Notes: generated by a model not told the origin, from the sequence alone. A stretch of 64,000 bases of DNA from Ignavibacteria bacterium (GCA_028714695.1 JAQTLX010000008.1:1-64000); one strand, 5' to 3'; shown: positions 1 to 8,868, counted from the stretch's first letter. Program-made: numbers and translations.

Positions 1-41
1 ATATCTGTTCCCGTAAAATATTTTTTGCTATCTTTTTCCAT
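1..41 (-). CDS. N-terminus of a gene cut by the window edge
   Basis: An ATG on the minus strand at 41 is preceded by a good ribosome binding site (AAGGAG, 7 bases upstream). The frame stays open to the window edge and encodes MEKDSKKYFTGTD. Only 13 residues are visible, so no function can be assigned. The start codon and part of the ribosome binding site lie inside an inverted repeat, described separately. Confidence 0.5.
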   Translation of the reverse strand, partial: MEKDSKKYFTGTD

Positions 42-108
42 GGTAAGTCTCCTTATTTAAATTTTTTGTCAAAAAATTAATTTATAAAATATTGTTGAGA
101 CTTACCAT
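40..108 (-). promoter_or_regulatory. 12-bp inverted repeat over a start codon
   Basis: ATGGTAAGTCTC at 40-51 is exactly repeated in inverted orientation as GAGACTTACCAT at 97-108, with an AT-rich 45-base loop. In the minus-strand transcript the 3' arm covers the last bases of the ribosome binding site and the start codon of the leftmost gene. It could be a translation-blocking leader hairpin or the two half-sites of a DNA-binding protein. The symmetry is seen directly; its role is inferred. Confidence 0.4.
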
Positions 109-122
109 TTTAAACATAAGGT

Positions 123-559
123 CTCGCAAGTTCCCCCTTGTCATTCCCGCAAGTTTTTAGCGGGAATCTCAAGATCCTAAATAAAAGTTCGTGGTACAAT
201 TGAATGAATCCGCATTATCTCCCCCTCTGCCATTCCCGAATACTCTCGCAAGTTCCCCCTTGTCATTCCCGCAAGTTTTTAGCGGGAATCTCAAGATCCT
301 AAATAAAAGTTCGTGGTACAATTGAATGAATCCGCATTATCTCCCCCTGTCATTCCCGCAAGTTCCCCCCCTGTCATTCCCGCAAGTTTTTAGCGGGAAT
401 CTCAAGATCCTAAATAAAAGTTCGTGGTACAATTGAATGAATCCGTATTATCTCCCCCTGTCATTCCCGAATACTCCCGCCCCTGTCATTCCCGCAAGTT
501 TTTAGCGGGAATCTCAAGATCCTAAATAAAAGTCCGCAGTACAATCGAATGAATCCGGA
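123..559. repeat. Four-unit tandem array of a hairpin-bearing intergenic repeat
   Basis: Four imperfect units of about 111-122 bp begin near 141, 263, 374 and 486. Each contains a perfect stem ATTCCCGC/GCGGGAAT with a nine-base loop, followed by a conserved tail that includes CTCAAGATCCTAAATAAAAG and a GAATGAATCC box. The units differ mainly by short indels in the C-rich linkers. A reversed remnant (GATTCCCGCTAAAA) lies at 38031-38044, so the sequence is dispersed. It resembles REP-type extragenic palindromes. The array abuts the 3' end of a GIY-YIG nuclease gene. Confidence 0.8.
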
Positions 560-922
560 TCACTCGCTGAATGATTCTTTGTTCTCCAAAATGATTTCTT
601 TCGTTTCTTTGATTTGTTCTTCAGTTGCAATATCACATAATAAATCTTTCCATTCCGGATTTTCTTTCTCAATCAAACCGACTTTCCATTTCCTCTCCCA
701 TTTTTTCAATTGTTTTTCCCTTTCTATTGCAGCGCCAACATATTCATATTGTTCAAAATATACGAGATGGCTAAGAAAATAACTCTCCGCAAATCCGGTT
801 TTGAGTTTAAGTCGATGTTCAAGAATCCTTCGGACAATATTATTCGTAACGCCTGTGTATAATACACCGTCTTTTTTATTTGAAAGAATATAAACATAAT
901 ATGTCTTCGATTTATCATTCAT
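560..922 (-). CDS. GIY-YIG nuclease family protein
   Basis: A 120-residue single-domain member of the GIY-YIG superfamily, probably a small DNA endonuclease. The two signature strands appear as YYVYIL (residues 8-13) and LYTGVT (about 21-26), followed by the helix with the catalytic arginine (NIVRRILEH) and the conserved glutamate (AIEREKQLKKW). Proteins of this size are common in Bacteroidota as stand-alone genes of unknown biological role and are often annotated as excinuclease-like. It has no operon partner: its 3' end touches the hairpin repeat array and the next gene upstream is unrelated. It is not closely similar to the GIY-YIG copies at 55.7-56.4 kb. Confidence 0.85.
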   Translation of the reverse strand: MNDKSKTYYVYILSNKKDGVLYTGVTNNIVRRILEHRLKLKTGFAESYFLSHLVYFEQYEYVGAAIEREKQLKKWERKWKVGLIEKENPEWKDLLCDIATEEQIKETKEIILENKESFSE

Positions 923-989
923 ACTTGCAATGATTACGATTTTAAAGATACCCGTTAAGAACTCGCTGGTATGACAAAAAAAAACAACG

Positions 990-2540
990 CTATTTTATCA
1001 GCACCATTTTCTTAATTGCTAATTGCTTATCGTTAATTGCTAACTGATAAAAGTACACTCCGCTCGAATATTTCGATGCATCGAATTCAACCTCGTAAAC
1101 TCCGGGTGTAAATTTATCGTTTACCAAAACGGCGATTTCCTTTCCGAGCAAATCATAAACCTTCATAGTGATTACACCGTTTCCATCTTTCCACTTCCCG
1201 AATTCCGGAACAGAGAATCGTATCTTCGTTACAGGATTAAACGGATTCGGATAATTCTGCGACAGAGAAAACTTTTCGGGAACTGAACTGCCAATCCTTT
1301 TTATATCGGACAAAGGGATTATTCTGTACCTTGCCCATAAATTTGAATACGCTGCCGAATCCTTTGTGTAAACTACCCAGCCGTATAAATGACTGCTATT
1401 AGATACCCCGTTATTAATTGTTATTCTTGTAGATTTGGATGTATCTCCAATTGTTACGCTGTCCTTGTATATTGGATACTGAGCACGGTCGTCAAAAATT
1501 ACTTTAAGAGAATCTCTTCCTTTTCTTACAAAAGCACAGGATACAAACGAGACATAATCCGTTATAATACCGTAATACATATTTACGAAATTTGAGTAAT
1601 TATATCCGGGATTATTTGTGTAGATTGTTTCCTGAGCAGATGTGCCTGTTGTTAAAGGTACGGAGGTCGCATAGATATTGTAAAATCCGCTCCTGTTTGA
1701 TTCGAACGCGATACCTTCAGCCATGTTCGAATACGTATAACAGAAACTATTAAAAGTATTGTCGCCCGCATATGCTGCAGTATCAGGCTGCGACCAGACG
1801 GGAAGCGCAGATGATTTCCTGTAATATATAGCCCTCTTGTTGTCGGGTTTTTTCTTTTCATAGGTAACTATATAATAACTCTGGCTTACCGAGGATGTGT
1901 AATTCCATAAATTTGCATTAGAACAAAATGATGTATCCGAAACCGTAAGATTTGTATCGTACAAAATCGTCCTGTTAAGCGGATTGAACTTTCTGAAAAT
2001 TACATCTCCGCTTTTTGTATACGAAACAGCGTAAGTAACGGAATCTATGAAGTACGAATGGGGAGAGTATTTGTCCCCTGAGGCTGTATCAAAAGGAAAT
2101 ACTGTTCCCCAGCCCGAAAGCCGGGTGTAATACCTTCCGTATATATCCCATTTTCCGTTCTGATTTGTTTCCCACAGCACGAGAGCGCTGGCTATGTTAT
2201 AATCGTAATAGTTATTGTAATTTCTGCCGTACGCAATCGACGGATTTCTTTTCAATGATGCATTTGAAGTCAGCATCATTACCGAATCCAATGGACTGGT
2301 AGACCCCAACTTTAATACGCAGATTTGCGCATTGGGCAGCGACTGCCTTTCGAAAACAAATAATTCCCAGCCGTACGTATAGAAATTACTGTGGTCCCAG
2401 AATGGATTGAATGAAGGATTTTTATCTACGAAACCGTTTGTCAGTTTCTGCGGCGCCTGCCAGTTATACTGCGAAAATAAATTTGAACAAGTAGTCAATA
2501 ATATGCAGGTAATTACAGCGGGTAAAAGTAACTTTTTCAT
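990..2540 (-). CDS. T9SS type A sorting domain-containing secreted protein
   Basis: A 516-residue exported protein. The N-terminus is a signal peptide (KKLLLPAVITCILLTTCSN; the cysteines could also suggest a lipoprotein). The centre has repeated strand-rich blocks such as IASALVLWETNQNGKWDIYG, typical of beta-propeller-like surface proteins. The last 85 or so residues form a T9SS C-terminal sorting domain: SLSQNYPNPFNPVTKI, then VYDLLGKEIAVLVN, then SSGVYFYQL and a basic end (KKMVLIK). The passenger function is unknown. The gene stands alone, with a 54-bp gap to the Omp85 gene upstream on the same strand, so the two could be co-transcribed. Confidence 0.85.
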   Translation of the reverse strand: MKKLLLPAVITCILLTTCSNLFSQYNWQAPQKLTNGFVDKNPSFNPFWDHSNFYTYGWELFVFERQSLPNAQICVLKLGSTSPLDSVMMLTSNASLKRNPSIAYGRNYNNYYDYNIASALVLWETNQNGKWDIYGRYYTRLSGWGTVFPFDTASGDKYSPHSYFIDSVTYAVSYTKSGDVIFRKFNPLNRTILYDTNLTVSDTSFCSNANLWNYTSSVSQSYYIVTYEKKKPDNKRAIYYRKSSALPVWSQPDTAAYAGDNTFNSFCYTYSNMAEGIAFESNRSGFYNIYATSVPLTTGTSAQETIYTNNPGYNYSNFVNMYYGIITDYVSFVSCAFVRKGRDSLKVIFDDRAQYPIYKDSVTIGDTSKSTRITINNGVSNSSHLYGWVVYTKDSAAYSNLWARYRIIPLSDIKRIGSSVPEKFSLSQNYPNPFNPVTKIRFSVPEFGKWKDGNGVITMKVYDLLGKEIAVLVNDKFTPGVYEVEFDASKYSSGVYFYQLAINDKQLAIKKMVLIK

Positions 2541-2594
2541 AATTATCCCCCTTTTGGAATTAATTTAAAAAGTTAATGTGTAATTGTATATAAT

Positions 2595-4436
2595 TTAAAA
2601 TTCATTAACAAGACCGAAGTGAATTTTGCCGTCAAGCATTCCGTCTCCTTTGCCGATAGCGTAACTGATGCCGATTACTCCTATCGCTGTCTCTATGCGA
2701 ATTCCCGCTCCGTAACCGAATATGAAACCCTCCTGTTTCGGTATGTTGTTTATGTCGTCGGAAGGGCGGTAATAATAACCCGGATCGAAGAAAATATCCC
2801 CGAAACTCTTTCTCGAAAACGCATAACGGAGTTCTATGTTTCCGTATGTGAATCTTGATGCGCGGAACTGCTCCTCCCTGTATCCCCGTATATTTTTTAT
2901 CCCGCCGACTTTATAGAAATCCGCGTCTTCAAGTTTTCCGGATGTAACCTGCCCGATGAAAAATCTTAATAGCAGCGACTGCCTTTTAAAGAATGATGAA
3001 TAGAAATCGATGTCCATAGAATATCTCTGAAGCGAAAAACTCCGGTCATTGGTTGACGTTGCGGAATATATTTTTTTATCTCCATAAACGAAATTTGCCC
3101 TGTACAGAAATCCGGATGTCGGTATGTATATATTGTCCCTGCTGTCGTACCTTATCTCTGTGCCGGCATAAAGAACTCTCGAGTCCGCAATAGTAAATGC
3201 AACTGCCGAATCGGGAGGAATGACCCTGTCAATACCTGCCGATAGACCGAGTGTGAATTTATTTGTAAGAAGTATGTCGCCTTTGAAATCGAATTTTCTG
3301 TGTGTATAACTCGTGTCCTGAATTCTCTGTGTGAATCCCGCGCTAAGGTTAAGCGGAAGTCCGAAGAAATACGGCTCGGAGTATTTCAATTCGAGTTCCT
3401 GAGTCGATTTTGTTTCCTGCTGCCATCTGGCATCGAGTCTGCGCGCGGTACCAAAAAGGTTTCTGAAAGACAGATTCACAAGTCCCGTAAGATACCCCTT
3501 TTCGTTTTCAGTAGGCGGAGGCACGTATCCGAGTATTCCGTCAAATGTATTCGTGCTTCCTTCCTTTACAATAATAAGCAGTCCCGATTCCTTTTTATTA
3601 GGGAGTGTATAAATTTTCGGCTCTTCGACTGAAGTGAAAATGTTCAGGCGTTCAAGCCTGAACTTCATGTCATGCATATTCTCTCTTGTAACCGTCTTGT
3701 CTTCGCGTATCCTGAGTTCCCGCAGTATTACAACATCTTTTGTATCTTCATTTCCCTGAATCCTGACATTCGATATTTTAATCTGAGATTCTTCTTTAAT
3801 CGATATCGATATGCGTATTCTGGGATTGTTATCATCATAGAGCGTTACTTCCTCAAGGTAAGCCTTTGTAAACAGGCTCCCTTTCTTTTCGTACAAACCC
3901 AGAAGGGCTTTAATGTCGTTTGAAAGTGTGTTATTATCAAGAACTTCGCCGGCCTTTGTTTCAAATATATCGTGAATTTCTTTGGTTGTTACCGATACAT
4001 TCCCGTGTACGTTTATTTCTCCGACTTTAATCTGCTTTCCTTCGGCGATTGTAATTTTCAGGTCAACATAAGAAGAATCCGAAGTGAATATTTTCGAAAC
4101 CCCTGTGATCTTAGCAAGCAGAAATCCGTTCTCCCTGTATTTTTCACGCAGTGATTTCAGGTCGGTATTCAACAGGTCTTCCGTAAACTGCTTGTCCGGC
4201 TTCAGCATCATCGCACCCTTGAGATTATTGTCGGAGAAAAATGAATTTCCTTCAAAAGATACTGTCCCGACTATTGTCTGTGCATCTGCCGTCCGGAAAA
4301 CAGAAGAAAGAAAAAATACAGTGCATATAACGATTAGTATTTTCGATAAAACAGGAATTGTGATATTTCTTATCCTGCAATATTTTAAATCGAAATATTT
4401 GAATGCATCTCTTGGCATCCTTTTAATTTTAAGCAT
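2595..4436 (-). CDS. Omp85/BamA-family outer-membrane protein with POTRA repeats
   Basis: An outer-membrane protein of the Omp85 superfamily, which assembles or translocates proteins at the outer membrane. After a signal peptide (hydrophobic stretch ending FRTADA) come POTRA-type repeats, e.g. VGTVSFEGNSFFSDNNLKG, IKVGEINVHGNVSVTTKEI and IKISNVRIQGNEDTKDVVI. The C-terminal half is a beta-barrel with the family's surface-antigen features (GGIKNIRGYREEQ, then FGYGAGIRIETAIGVIGISY). At about 610 residues it is shorter than typical BamA (around 800), so it could be a BamA paralogue or TamA-like. The frame extends upstream to a TTG at 4478, but ATG codons at 4436 or 4418 are more likely starts; no strong ribosome binding site decides between them. 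Confidence 0.85.
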   Translation of the reverse strand: MLKIKRMPRDAFKYFDLKYCRIRNITIPVLSKILIVICTVFFLSSVFRTADAQTIVGTVSFEGNSFFSDNNLKGAMMLKPDKQFTEDLLNTDLKSLREKYRENGFLLAKITGVSKIFTSDSSYVDLKITIAEGKQIKVGEINVHGNVSVTTKEIHDIFETKAGEVLDNNTLSNDIKALLGLYEKKGSLFTKAYLEEVTLYDDNNPRIRISISIKEESQIKISNVRIQGNEDTKDVVILRELRIREDKTVTRENMHDMKFRLERLNIFTSVEEPKIYTLPNKKESGLLIIVKEGSTNTFDGILGYVPPPTENEKGYLTGLVNLSFRNLFGTARRLDARWQQETKSTQELELKYSEPYFFGLPLNLSAGFTQRIQDTSYTHRKFDFKGDILLTNKFTLGLSAGIDRVIPPDSAVAFTIADSRVLYAGTEIRYDSRDNIYIPTSGFLYRANFVYGDKKIYSATSTNDRSFSLQRYSMDIDFYSSFFKRQSLLLRFFIGQVTSGKLEDADFYKVGGIKNIRGYREEQFRASRFTYGNIELRYAFSRKSFGDIFFDPGYYYRPSDDINNIPKQEGFIFGYGAGIRIETAIGVIGISYAIGKGDGMLDGKIHFGLVNEF

Positions 4437-4511
4437 TTCCTTAAATAAAGAAATACAAAAATGAATAGGGGAGAACAATGCGGGTTATCTTAAAAATTGT
4501 ATATAAAATAA

Positions 4512-4535
4512 GAAACTCCGCATAAGCGGAGTTTC
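4512..4535 (-). terminator. Intrinsic terminator after ccmF
   Basis: A ten-bp stem GAAACTCCGC/GCGGAGTTTC with an ATAA loop lies between the 3' end of ccmF (4590) and the Omp85 gene. Both sides are AT-rich (CTTATTTTATA on the minus strand), so it should end the minus-strand ccm transcript. Confidence 0.7.
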
Positions 4536-4589
4536 TTTATTGTTAACCCAAAAAATAATAACGAATTATTATTCTTTGTCTGTTGGCAA

Positions 4590-6935
4590 TTATTTTTTCT
4601 TCTTTGCTGGTGTATTCGTCTGTGCTTTCGGCGCTTCTTTCTTCTCTTCAATCCTGTCGGGATATTTCATGCTGATTTCTTTTCTTCTTCTGAAAATTGA
4701 AAGTATGAATCCCGCAAAGAGCATAAGAACACCCGTCCAGAGAACACTTATGAAAGGCTTGATTGATGCGCTTACAACAAGTGTTTCTCCCGCTGCTTTC
4801 GTGTTGTTTTTCATCGGGTCCATAACGGCAATTTTAGCAACCGAGCCGCCCTTTTCTTCTCCCATTACGGTCATATTCAGGAAATAGAAGTTATATTTTG
4901 AGTTGCTCTGCATAACCGCAGGCACAGGCATCGGCGCGCCGTTCACGAACTGTGTCTTTATGTTCAGTGTTTCGGTGTTCTTTCCGTCGTTTACCTTTAT
5001 TATGGCGCCCAGCGTGTAATTTCCCGAAGCCATTTCTTTTCCGCCCTTTTGCATGGTTCCGAAATCATAATCTATGAACTCAACTTCGAGTTCGTTGATT
5101 TTCGTTTTCTCGCCTCTCTTTAATTCATATACATTTTCTTTCGGGAACTGATCGGGCTCTTCAAGACTCATCGGCGAAATATATAAATCCTTAACCGTGA
5201 AATTCGCTATATCCGGATTCTTCATAACGCCGTTTGAGAACGAACTCATAAACATTATAGGTCTCAATGTAACTTCCTTGTTGTCCTGTTCAACTTTTAC
5301 GTTGAAGGCATACATCGTGTCGCGTTTATTGTTCGGGTCCATAAAAGGAGTCGCGCCTACATACGTGAATTTATATCCGAATGCCTCTTTCGGAACGTCC
5401 TGTTCAAGCGAAAGATTTGTTTCCTCGCTGTACCTTCCCGAACCTATAACGCCAAGAAAGAACAGCGCAATTCCGATGTGGGCAAACATGCCGCCGAAGT
5501 TGAGTTTACCGTTTCTTATAATTCTTACTGCAAGTCTCGCGTTTACAAAGAATGCAATCAGTGACACGAAAGCAAATACAATATAGAGTATATCCGTGAG
5601 TCCGACAATAACCAGCACTATTGTAGTAATCAATGCAAGCGACAACGGTAATATCAGATTGTTTAAAAACTTCTTTGCATCAGTCTGCTTCCATTCGATG
5701 TAAAGGCTGATTCCCATTGTAATCATCAGGAATATCGCTACCGGAATGTTCATCTTATTGTAGAACGCGGCTTCAACCTTTGCCGATGAAAATATCGGCA
5801 GGCTGGTTCCGACAAACACAACAAGACCTGATGCGCATAAAAGCAATGCTCCGATAAACAGGAACGATTCCTTCGTGAGAAAATGCGCGCTCTCCGACCT
5901 TAAATCCTTTAAACTCTTAAACCTGAAAGCAATTGCAATAATCGATATCAGAGTGAAAGATGAAATGAATATTACAAGCACAAGATATACAAGCGCTCCT
6001 GGGTCAACAAAAGAGTGTACCGATGATTCACCGAGTATACCGCTTCTTGTAAGGAACGTCGAATATAATACAAGCAGGAATGCAAGAATGCTGAGTATCA
6101 AATTCGTCTTTTTGTATCCGCCTGTTTTCTTCTGTGAAATAATCGTGTGCAGACTCGCTACGTTTATAATCCATGGAATAAGCGACGAGTTTTCAACCGG
6201 ATCCCATGCCCAGTAACCGCCCCATCCGAGTACTCCGTACGCCCAGTAGCCGCCCATCATAATCCCGAGTCCGAGAATGCCTCCCGAAAATAAAATCCAG
6301 GGCACTGAAAATGTAACCCATTTTTGATATTCGTTTTTCAGAAGCGAACCTATTGCAAAAGCAAAAGGAACCGTGAGCGATGAAAATCCGAGAAAGAGTG
6401 TCGGCGGATGAATTGACATCCAGAAATTCTGAAGCAGGGGATTCAAACCTCTTCCTTCAGGCGGTGTAAAACCGTATTCGACTTCTTTCGGAAATGCTTC
6501 CCAGATATAATTAAACGGCGATTTAAGTATTATTATAAGAGTAAGAAAACTCAGTACTAGCGTGTATATCAGCATCGCCTGAGGTTCGAGCCTGTCGCCT
6601 TTCGAAACAAAGTTGAGCAGAAAAATTCCGATAACCGCAGTCAGGAACGCCCACAACATGAAACTCCCTTCCTGTCCGGCATAGAAAGTCGACATCAGTA
6701 ACGGCAGTTGTAAATCCGTGCTGCTTTCTTCCCAGACATAAGCGAACTGAAACTGATGTGACAGTATTATGTACAAAAGGTACAGAGAGGCTGTGATTAT
6801 TCCGATTGTTGTTACATGGAAAAATATCCTCCCCACTTTCAGATAATTCTCTTTGCCCGTATGCGCAAGGAAAAATCCAACCATCGATATTATCGAAGCA
6901 GCGAATGCGATATATATTAAGGCTTTGCCTATCAT
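4590..6935 (-). CDS. ccmF: Cytochrome c haem lyase subunit CcmF
   Basis: CcmF is the polytopic inner-membrane protein of System I cytochrome c maturation that transfers haem from CcmE to CxxCH motifs of apocytochromes. The 781-residue protein carries the tryptophan-rich WWD-type signature GWGGYWAWDPVEN at residues 237-249, about 15 membrane segments and a large periplasmic domain (about 500-720), then a final membrane helix and a lysine-rich tail. The length is somewhat above the usual 650. It is the last gene of the order ccmC, ccmD, ccmE, ccmF on the minus strand, with 21 bp from ccmE. No ccmH or ccmG lies next to it. Confidence 0.93.
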   Translation of the reverse strand: MIGKALIYIAFAASIISMVGFFLAHTGKENYLKVGRIFFHVTTIGIITASLYLLYIILSHQFQFAYVWEESSTDLQLPLLMSTFYAGQEGSFMLWAFLTAVIGIFLLNFVSKGDRLEPQAMLIYTLVLSFLTLIIILKSPFNYIWEAFPKEVEYGFTPPEGRGLNPLLQNFWMSIHPPTLFLGFSSLTVPFAFAIGSLLKNEYQKWVTFSVPWILFSGGILGLGIMMGGYWAYGVLGWGGYWAWDPVENSSLIPWIINVASLHTIISQKKTGGYKKTNLILSILAFLLVLYSTFLTRSGILGESSVHSFVDPGALVYLVLVIFISSFTLISIIAIAFRFKSLKDLRSESAHFLTKESFLFIGALLLCASGLVVFVGTSLPIFSSAKVEAAFYNKMNIPVAIFLMITMGISLYIEWKQTDAKKFLNNLILPLSLALITTIVLVIVGLTDILYIVFAFVSLIAFFVNARLAVRIIRNGKLNFGGMFAHIGIALFFLGVIGSGRYSEETNLSLEQDVPKEAFGYKFTYVGATPFMDPNNKRDTMYAFNVKVEQDNKEVTLRPIMFMSSFSNGVMKNPDIANFTVKDLYISPMSLEEPDQFPKENVYELKRGEKTKINELEVEFIDYDFGTMQKGGKEMASGNYTLGAIIKVNDGKNTETLNIKTQFVNGAPMPVPAVMQSNSKYNFYFLNMTVMGEEKGGSVAKIAVMDPMKNNTKAAGETLVVSASIKPFISVLWTGVLMLFAGFILSIFRRRKEISMKYPDRIEEKKEAPKAQTNTPAKKKK

Positions 6936-6956
6936 AAAATTTTATTTAAACTTTTA

Positions 6957-7361
6957 TTATTGTTGTTTGTTCGTGTTCTTCACGTCTTCACCCTTGGCTT
7001 CGTATTTTGAAGGACATTTTGTAAGAATGTCTTTCGCGTAAAATGTATCGCCTTTCACTTTCCCCTTTGCCACAATCATAGTCGCAATGTCGAAGTTGTT
7101 CGGTTTGGCTCCGTCAAATACAACTTTCATTTCCGTATTGCTGTCGTCTTTCATGTAAAAGGTAAACGTGTTGTTTGAGGCGTCGTATTTCGCGTCTTTC
7201 TCCTTGACCCATGCGCCTTTCACTTCAACAGTTTTTAACTTCTTCTGCGCATCGCTGAAAGAAGCATATTCTATTTTATTGTCCATAAAAGAGATGAAAC
7301 CTACAACAATGAATACAACAACAATGACAGACGCTATAACAATCTTGATTTTGTTTGTCAT
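6957..7361 (-). CDS. ccmE: Haem chaperone CcmE, cysteine (CxxxY) variant
   Basis: CcmE is the periplasmic membrane-anchored haem chaperone that receives haem from CcmC and hands it to CcmF. The 134-residue protein has one N-terminal membrane anchor (residues 5-25), an OB-fold domain and a hydrophilic tail. The haem-attachment site reads DILTKCPSKY (residues 111-120): the usual histidine of HxxxY is a cysteine, C116, with Y120 retained. Such CxxxY CcmE proteins are known from archaea and Desulfovibrio-type System I* pathways. The start codon overlaps the stop of ccmD (ATGA), so the two genes are translationally coupled. Confidence 0.92.
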   Translation of the reverse strand: MTNKIKIVIASVIVVVFIVVGFISFMDNKIEYASFSDAQKKLKTVEVKGAWVKEKDAKYDASNNTFTFYMKDDSNTEMKVVFDGAKPNNFDIATMIVAKGKVKGDTFYAKDILTKCPSKYEAKGEDVKNTNKQQ

Positions 7362-7492
7362 TTTTGTTCCTCTCTTTCGAGTTTTTTAAGATTTCTGTCA
7401 ATCTTATTTAAATATAAAAATATTCCTGCCCAGATGATTAATGCAATAAACAGGACGAGATACATTGAGTTCTGCTCTAAAAAATCGTACAT
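7358..7492 (-). CDS. ccmD: Small membrane protein CcmD
   Basis: A 44-residue reading frame starts with ATG at 7492 (MYDFLEQNSMYLVLFIALII) and has one membrane helix (residues 10-28) followed by a charged tail with KIDRNLKKLE. Size, topology and position between ccmC and ccmE match CcmD, the small protein that holds CcmE in the CcmABCD complex. The upstream gap to ccmC is 2 bp and its stop overlaps the ccmE start by four bases. Confidence 0.85.
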   Translation of the reverse strand: MYDFLEQNSMYLVLFIALIIWAGIFLYLNKIDRNLKKLEREEQK

Positions 7493-7494
7493 AC

Positions 7495-8163
7495 TTATAT
7501 GTTATTTTTTTGAATTCTGTTTAATTTTAATTTTTCTATCCTGATTTTCACATTCAGCACCCAGAAAAAAACAAGCGTGAAACTGAAAAGTGAAAACAGA
7601 AATATCGTCAGCATTACAGGGTTCATATTTATCTTTCCCTGCGTGTTTACTATAGTGTCAGCCGGATGAAGAGATTCAACTATTCTCGGCATTATAAAAA
7701 TAAAGAACGGCACCGTTACAAAAGCAATTATAGCGTAAACAGAAGCAAGTTTTGCTTTCTGGTCGTGGTTCTCGATGGCAGACCTCAACGAAAAATATGC
7801 CCCGTAAATCAGCATAAGAATAAATATCGATGTCTCTCTCGGGTCCCAATTCCAGAATGAACCCCAGTTGAATTTCGCCCATAATGAACCCGTAATAGTC
7901 GCAAGTATTGTAAACAGAAATCCTACTTCGGCTGCCGATACTGCCTTAACATCATCCACTAGGTCCCTTTTTCTCAGATACTTTACGGAATAAATCATCG
8001 ATAAAAGGAATGACAACACCGCTATCCATGACATTGGCACATGAAGATATATTATTCTCGCTTTATCGCCGAGCCCCGGTATAAACGGTATCGGTATTAT
8101 AGTTGTTCCTATCAGGACTAATGTTATAGACAGAAATACTGTTATCTTATAAAAGTTATTCAT
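7495..8163 (-). CDS. ccmC: Haem export/transfer protein CcmC
   Basis: CcmC is the inner-membrane protein that attaches haem to CcmE. The 222-residue sequence has six membrane helices and the WWD signature WGSFWNWDPRE at residues 100-110, with conserved histidines flanking it (HVPMSW at 41 and SLHPAD at about 166) as possible axial haem ligands. It heads the visible ccm group. The ATP-binding transporter genes ccmA and ccmB are not adjacent; upstream lies a TPR lipoprotein gene 14 bp away that may belong to the same transcript. Confidence 0.92.
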   Translation of the reverse strand: MNNFYKITVFLSITLVLIGTTIIPIPFIPGLGDKARIIYLHVPMSWIAVLSFLLSMIYSVKYLRKRDLVDDVKAVSAAEVGFLFTILATITGSLWAKFNWGSFWNWDPRETSIFILMLIYGAYFSLRSAIENHDQKAKLASVYAIIAFVTVPFFIFIMPRIVESLHPADTIVNTQGKINMNPVMLTIFLFSLFSFTLVFFWVLNVKIRIEKLKLNRIQKNNI

Positions 8164-8177
8164 ATTTTAAATATGCG

Positions 8178-8651
8178 TTAATCGTTAGGAATAGGTCTTC
8201 CCATGCTTTGATAAATTTCCTCAATCTGACCTTTGTTTCTCATTGCTTCTGCATTGCTTGGGTCGAGTTCTAATACGCGTCTGTAATGCTTAAGCGCAGG
8301 TCTGTATTTTTTCTTCGGGCTGACATTCGCCTCAAACATTAGATAATTTCCCGCTGCCATATGCTTGTCTATGAGTTGTTTCTTCAAGCCGTTGTCTTTT
8401 TTATAATTGGCTTCGAAATCATAAGCGGCTTTCGAAAGTTCTTCCGCTTTCGGGTCAGTAGCAGTTTCAGGCGCAGTATCCATATTTCCCTGGCTCATCT
8501 GGTCGGGATTAGTATTACCGTGAGGATTCTGCATGTTCTGCTGGCTCGGCGGTACTGTCTTATTATCAGAGACATTCTTTTTCTCTTCCATTTTTGTGCA
8601 TCCTGCAATAAGCAGTGCGAATACCGACAATAAAATAATTTTCTTCATCAA
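8178..8651 (-). CDS. TPR-containing lipoprotein upstream of ccmC
   Basis: A 157-residue lipoprotein. The N-terminus MKKIILLSVFALLIAGC has a clear lipobox (LIAGC). A low-complexity linker rich in N, Q, P and M follows (about 30-70). The C-terminal half holds roughly one and a half tetratricopeptide repeats: AGNYLMFEANVSPKKKYRPA, then LKHYRRVLELDPSNAEAMRN. TPR proteins in cytochrome maturation (CcmI/NrfG type) hold apocytochromes, and the 14-bp spacing to ccmC makes a similar role here possible, but that is inference. Confidence 0.75.
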   Translation of the reverse strand: MMKKIILLSVFALLIAGCTKMEEKKNVSDNKTVPPSQQNMQNPHGNTNPDQMSQGNMDTAPETATDPKAEELSKAAYDFEANYKKDNGLKKQLIDKHMAAGNYLMFEANVSPKKKYRPALKHYRRVLELDPSNAEAMRNKGQIEEIYQSMGRPIPND

Positions 8652-8832
8652 TTTATTATTTTAATAATTTAAACAAATATACAAATTTTATACTTCAAAA
8701 TTCCTATAAATAGTAACAATAACCGGATTTAATCCGTTTCATTTAAATTGCTATTTTTTGTGTATTTTATGCGTCTTTTTTTTTGAGGAATTTCAGCAGT
8801 AAAGACCGATAAAACAACGCATTTATATATAT

Positions 8833-8868
8833 AAAAAATCCCATCCTTCGCCGAAGAATGGGATTTTT
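8833..8868 (-). terminator. Intrinsic terminator ending the multiheme operon
   Basis: A long stem AAAAATCCCAT-C-CTTCG / CGAAG-A-ATGGGATTTTT with a 2-3-base loop sits just after the 7-haem cytochrome gene (ends 8883). It is close to symmetrical, with T runs on both sides. It separates the cytochrome operon from the ccm operon. The rest of 8652-8832 holds no gene; a small palindrome CGGAT-TTA-ATCCG lies at 8724-8736. Confidence 0.8.

Noticed and set aside
3300-3632. Plus-strand open frame opposite the Omp85 gene
   Set aside because: It has the composition of an antisense shadow (many Arg, Phe, Cys) and no ribosome binding site; the Omp85 frame is well supported.
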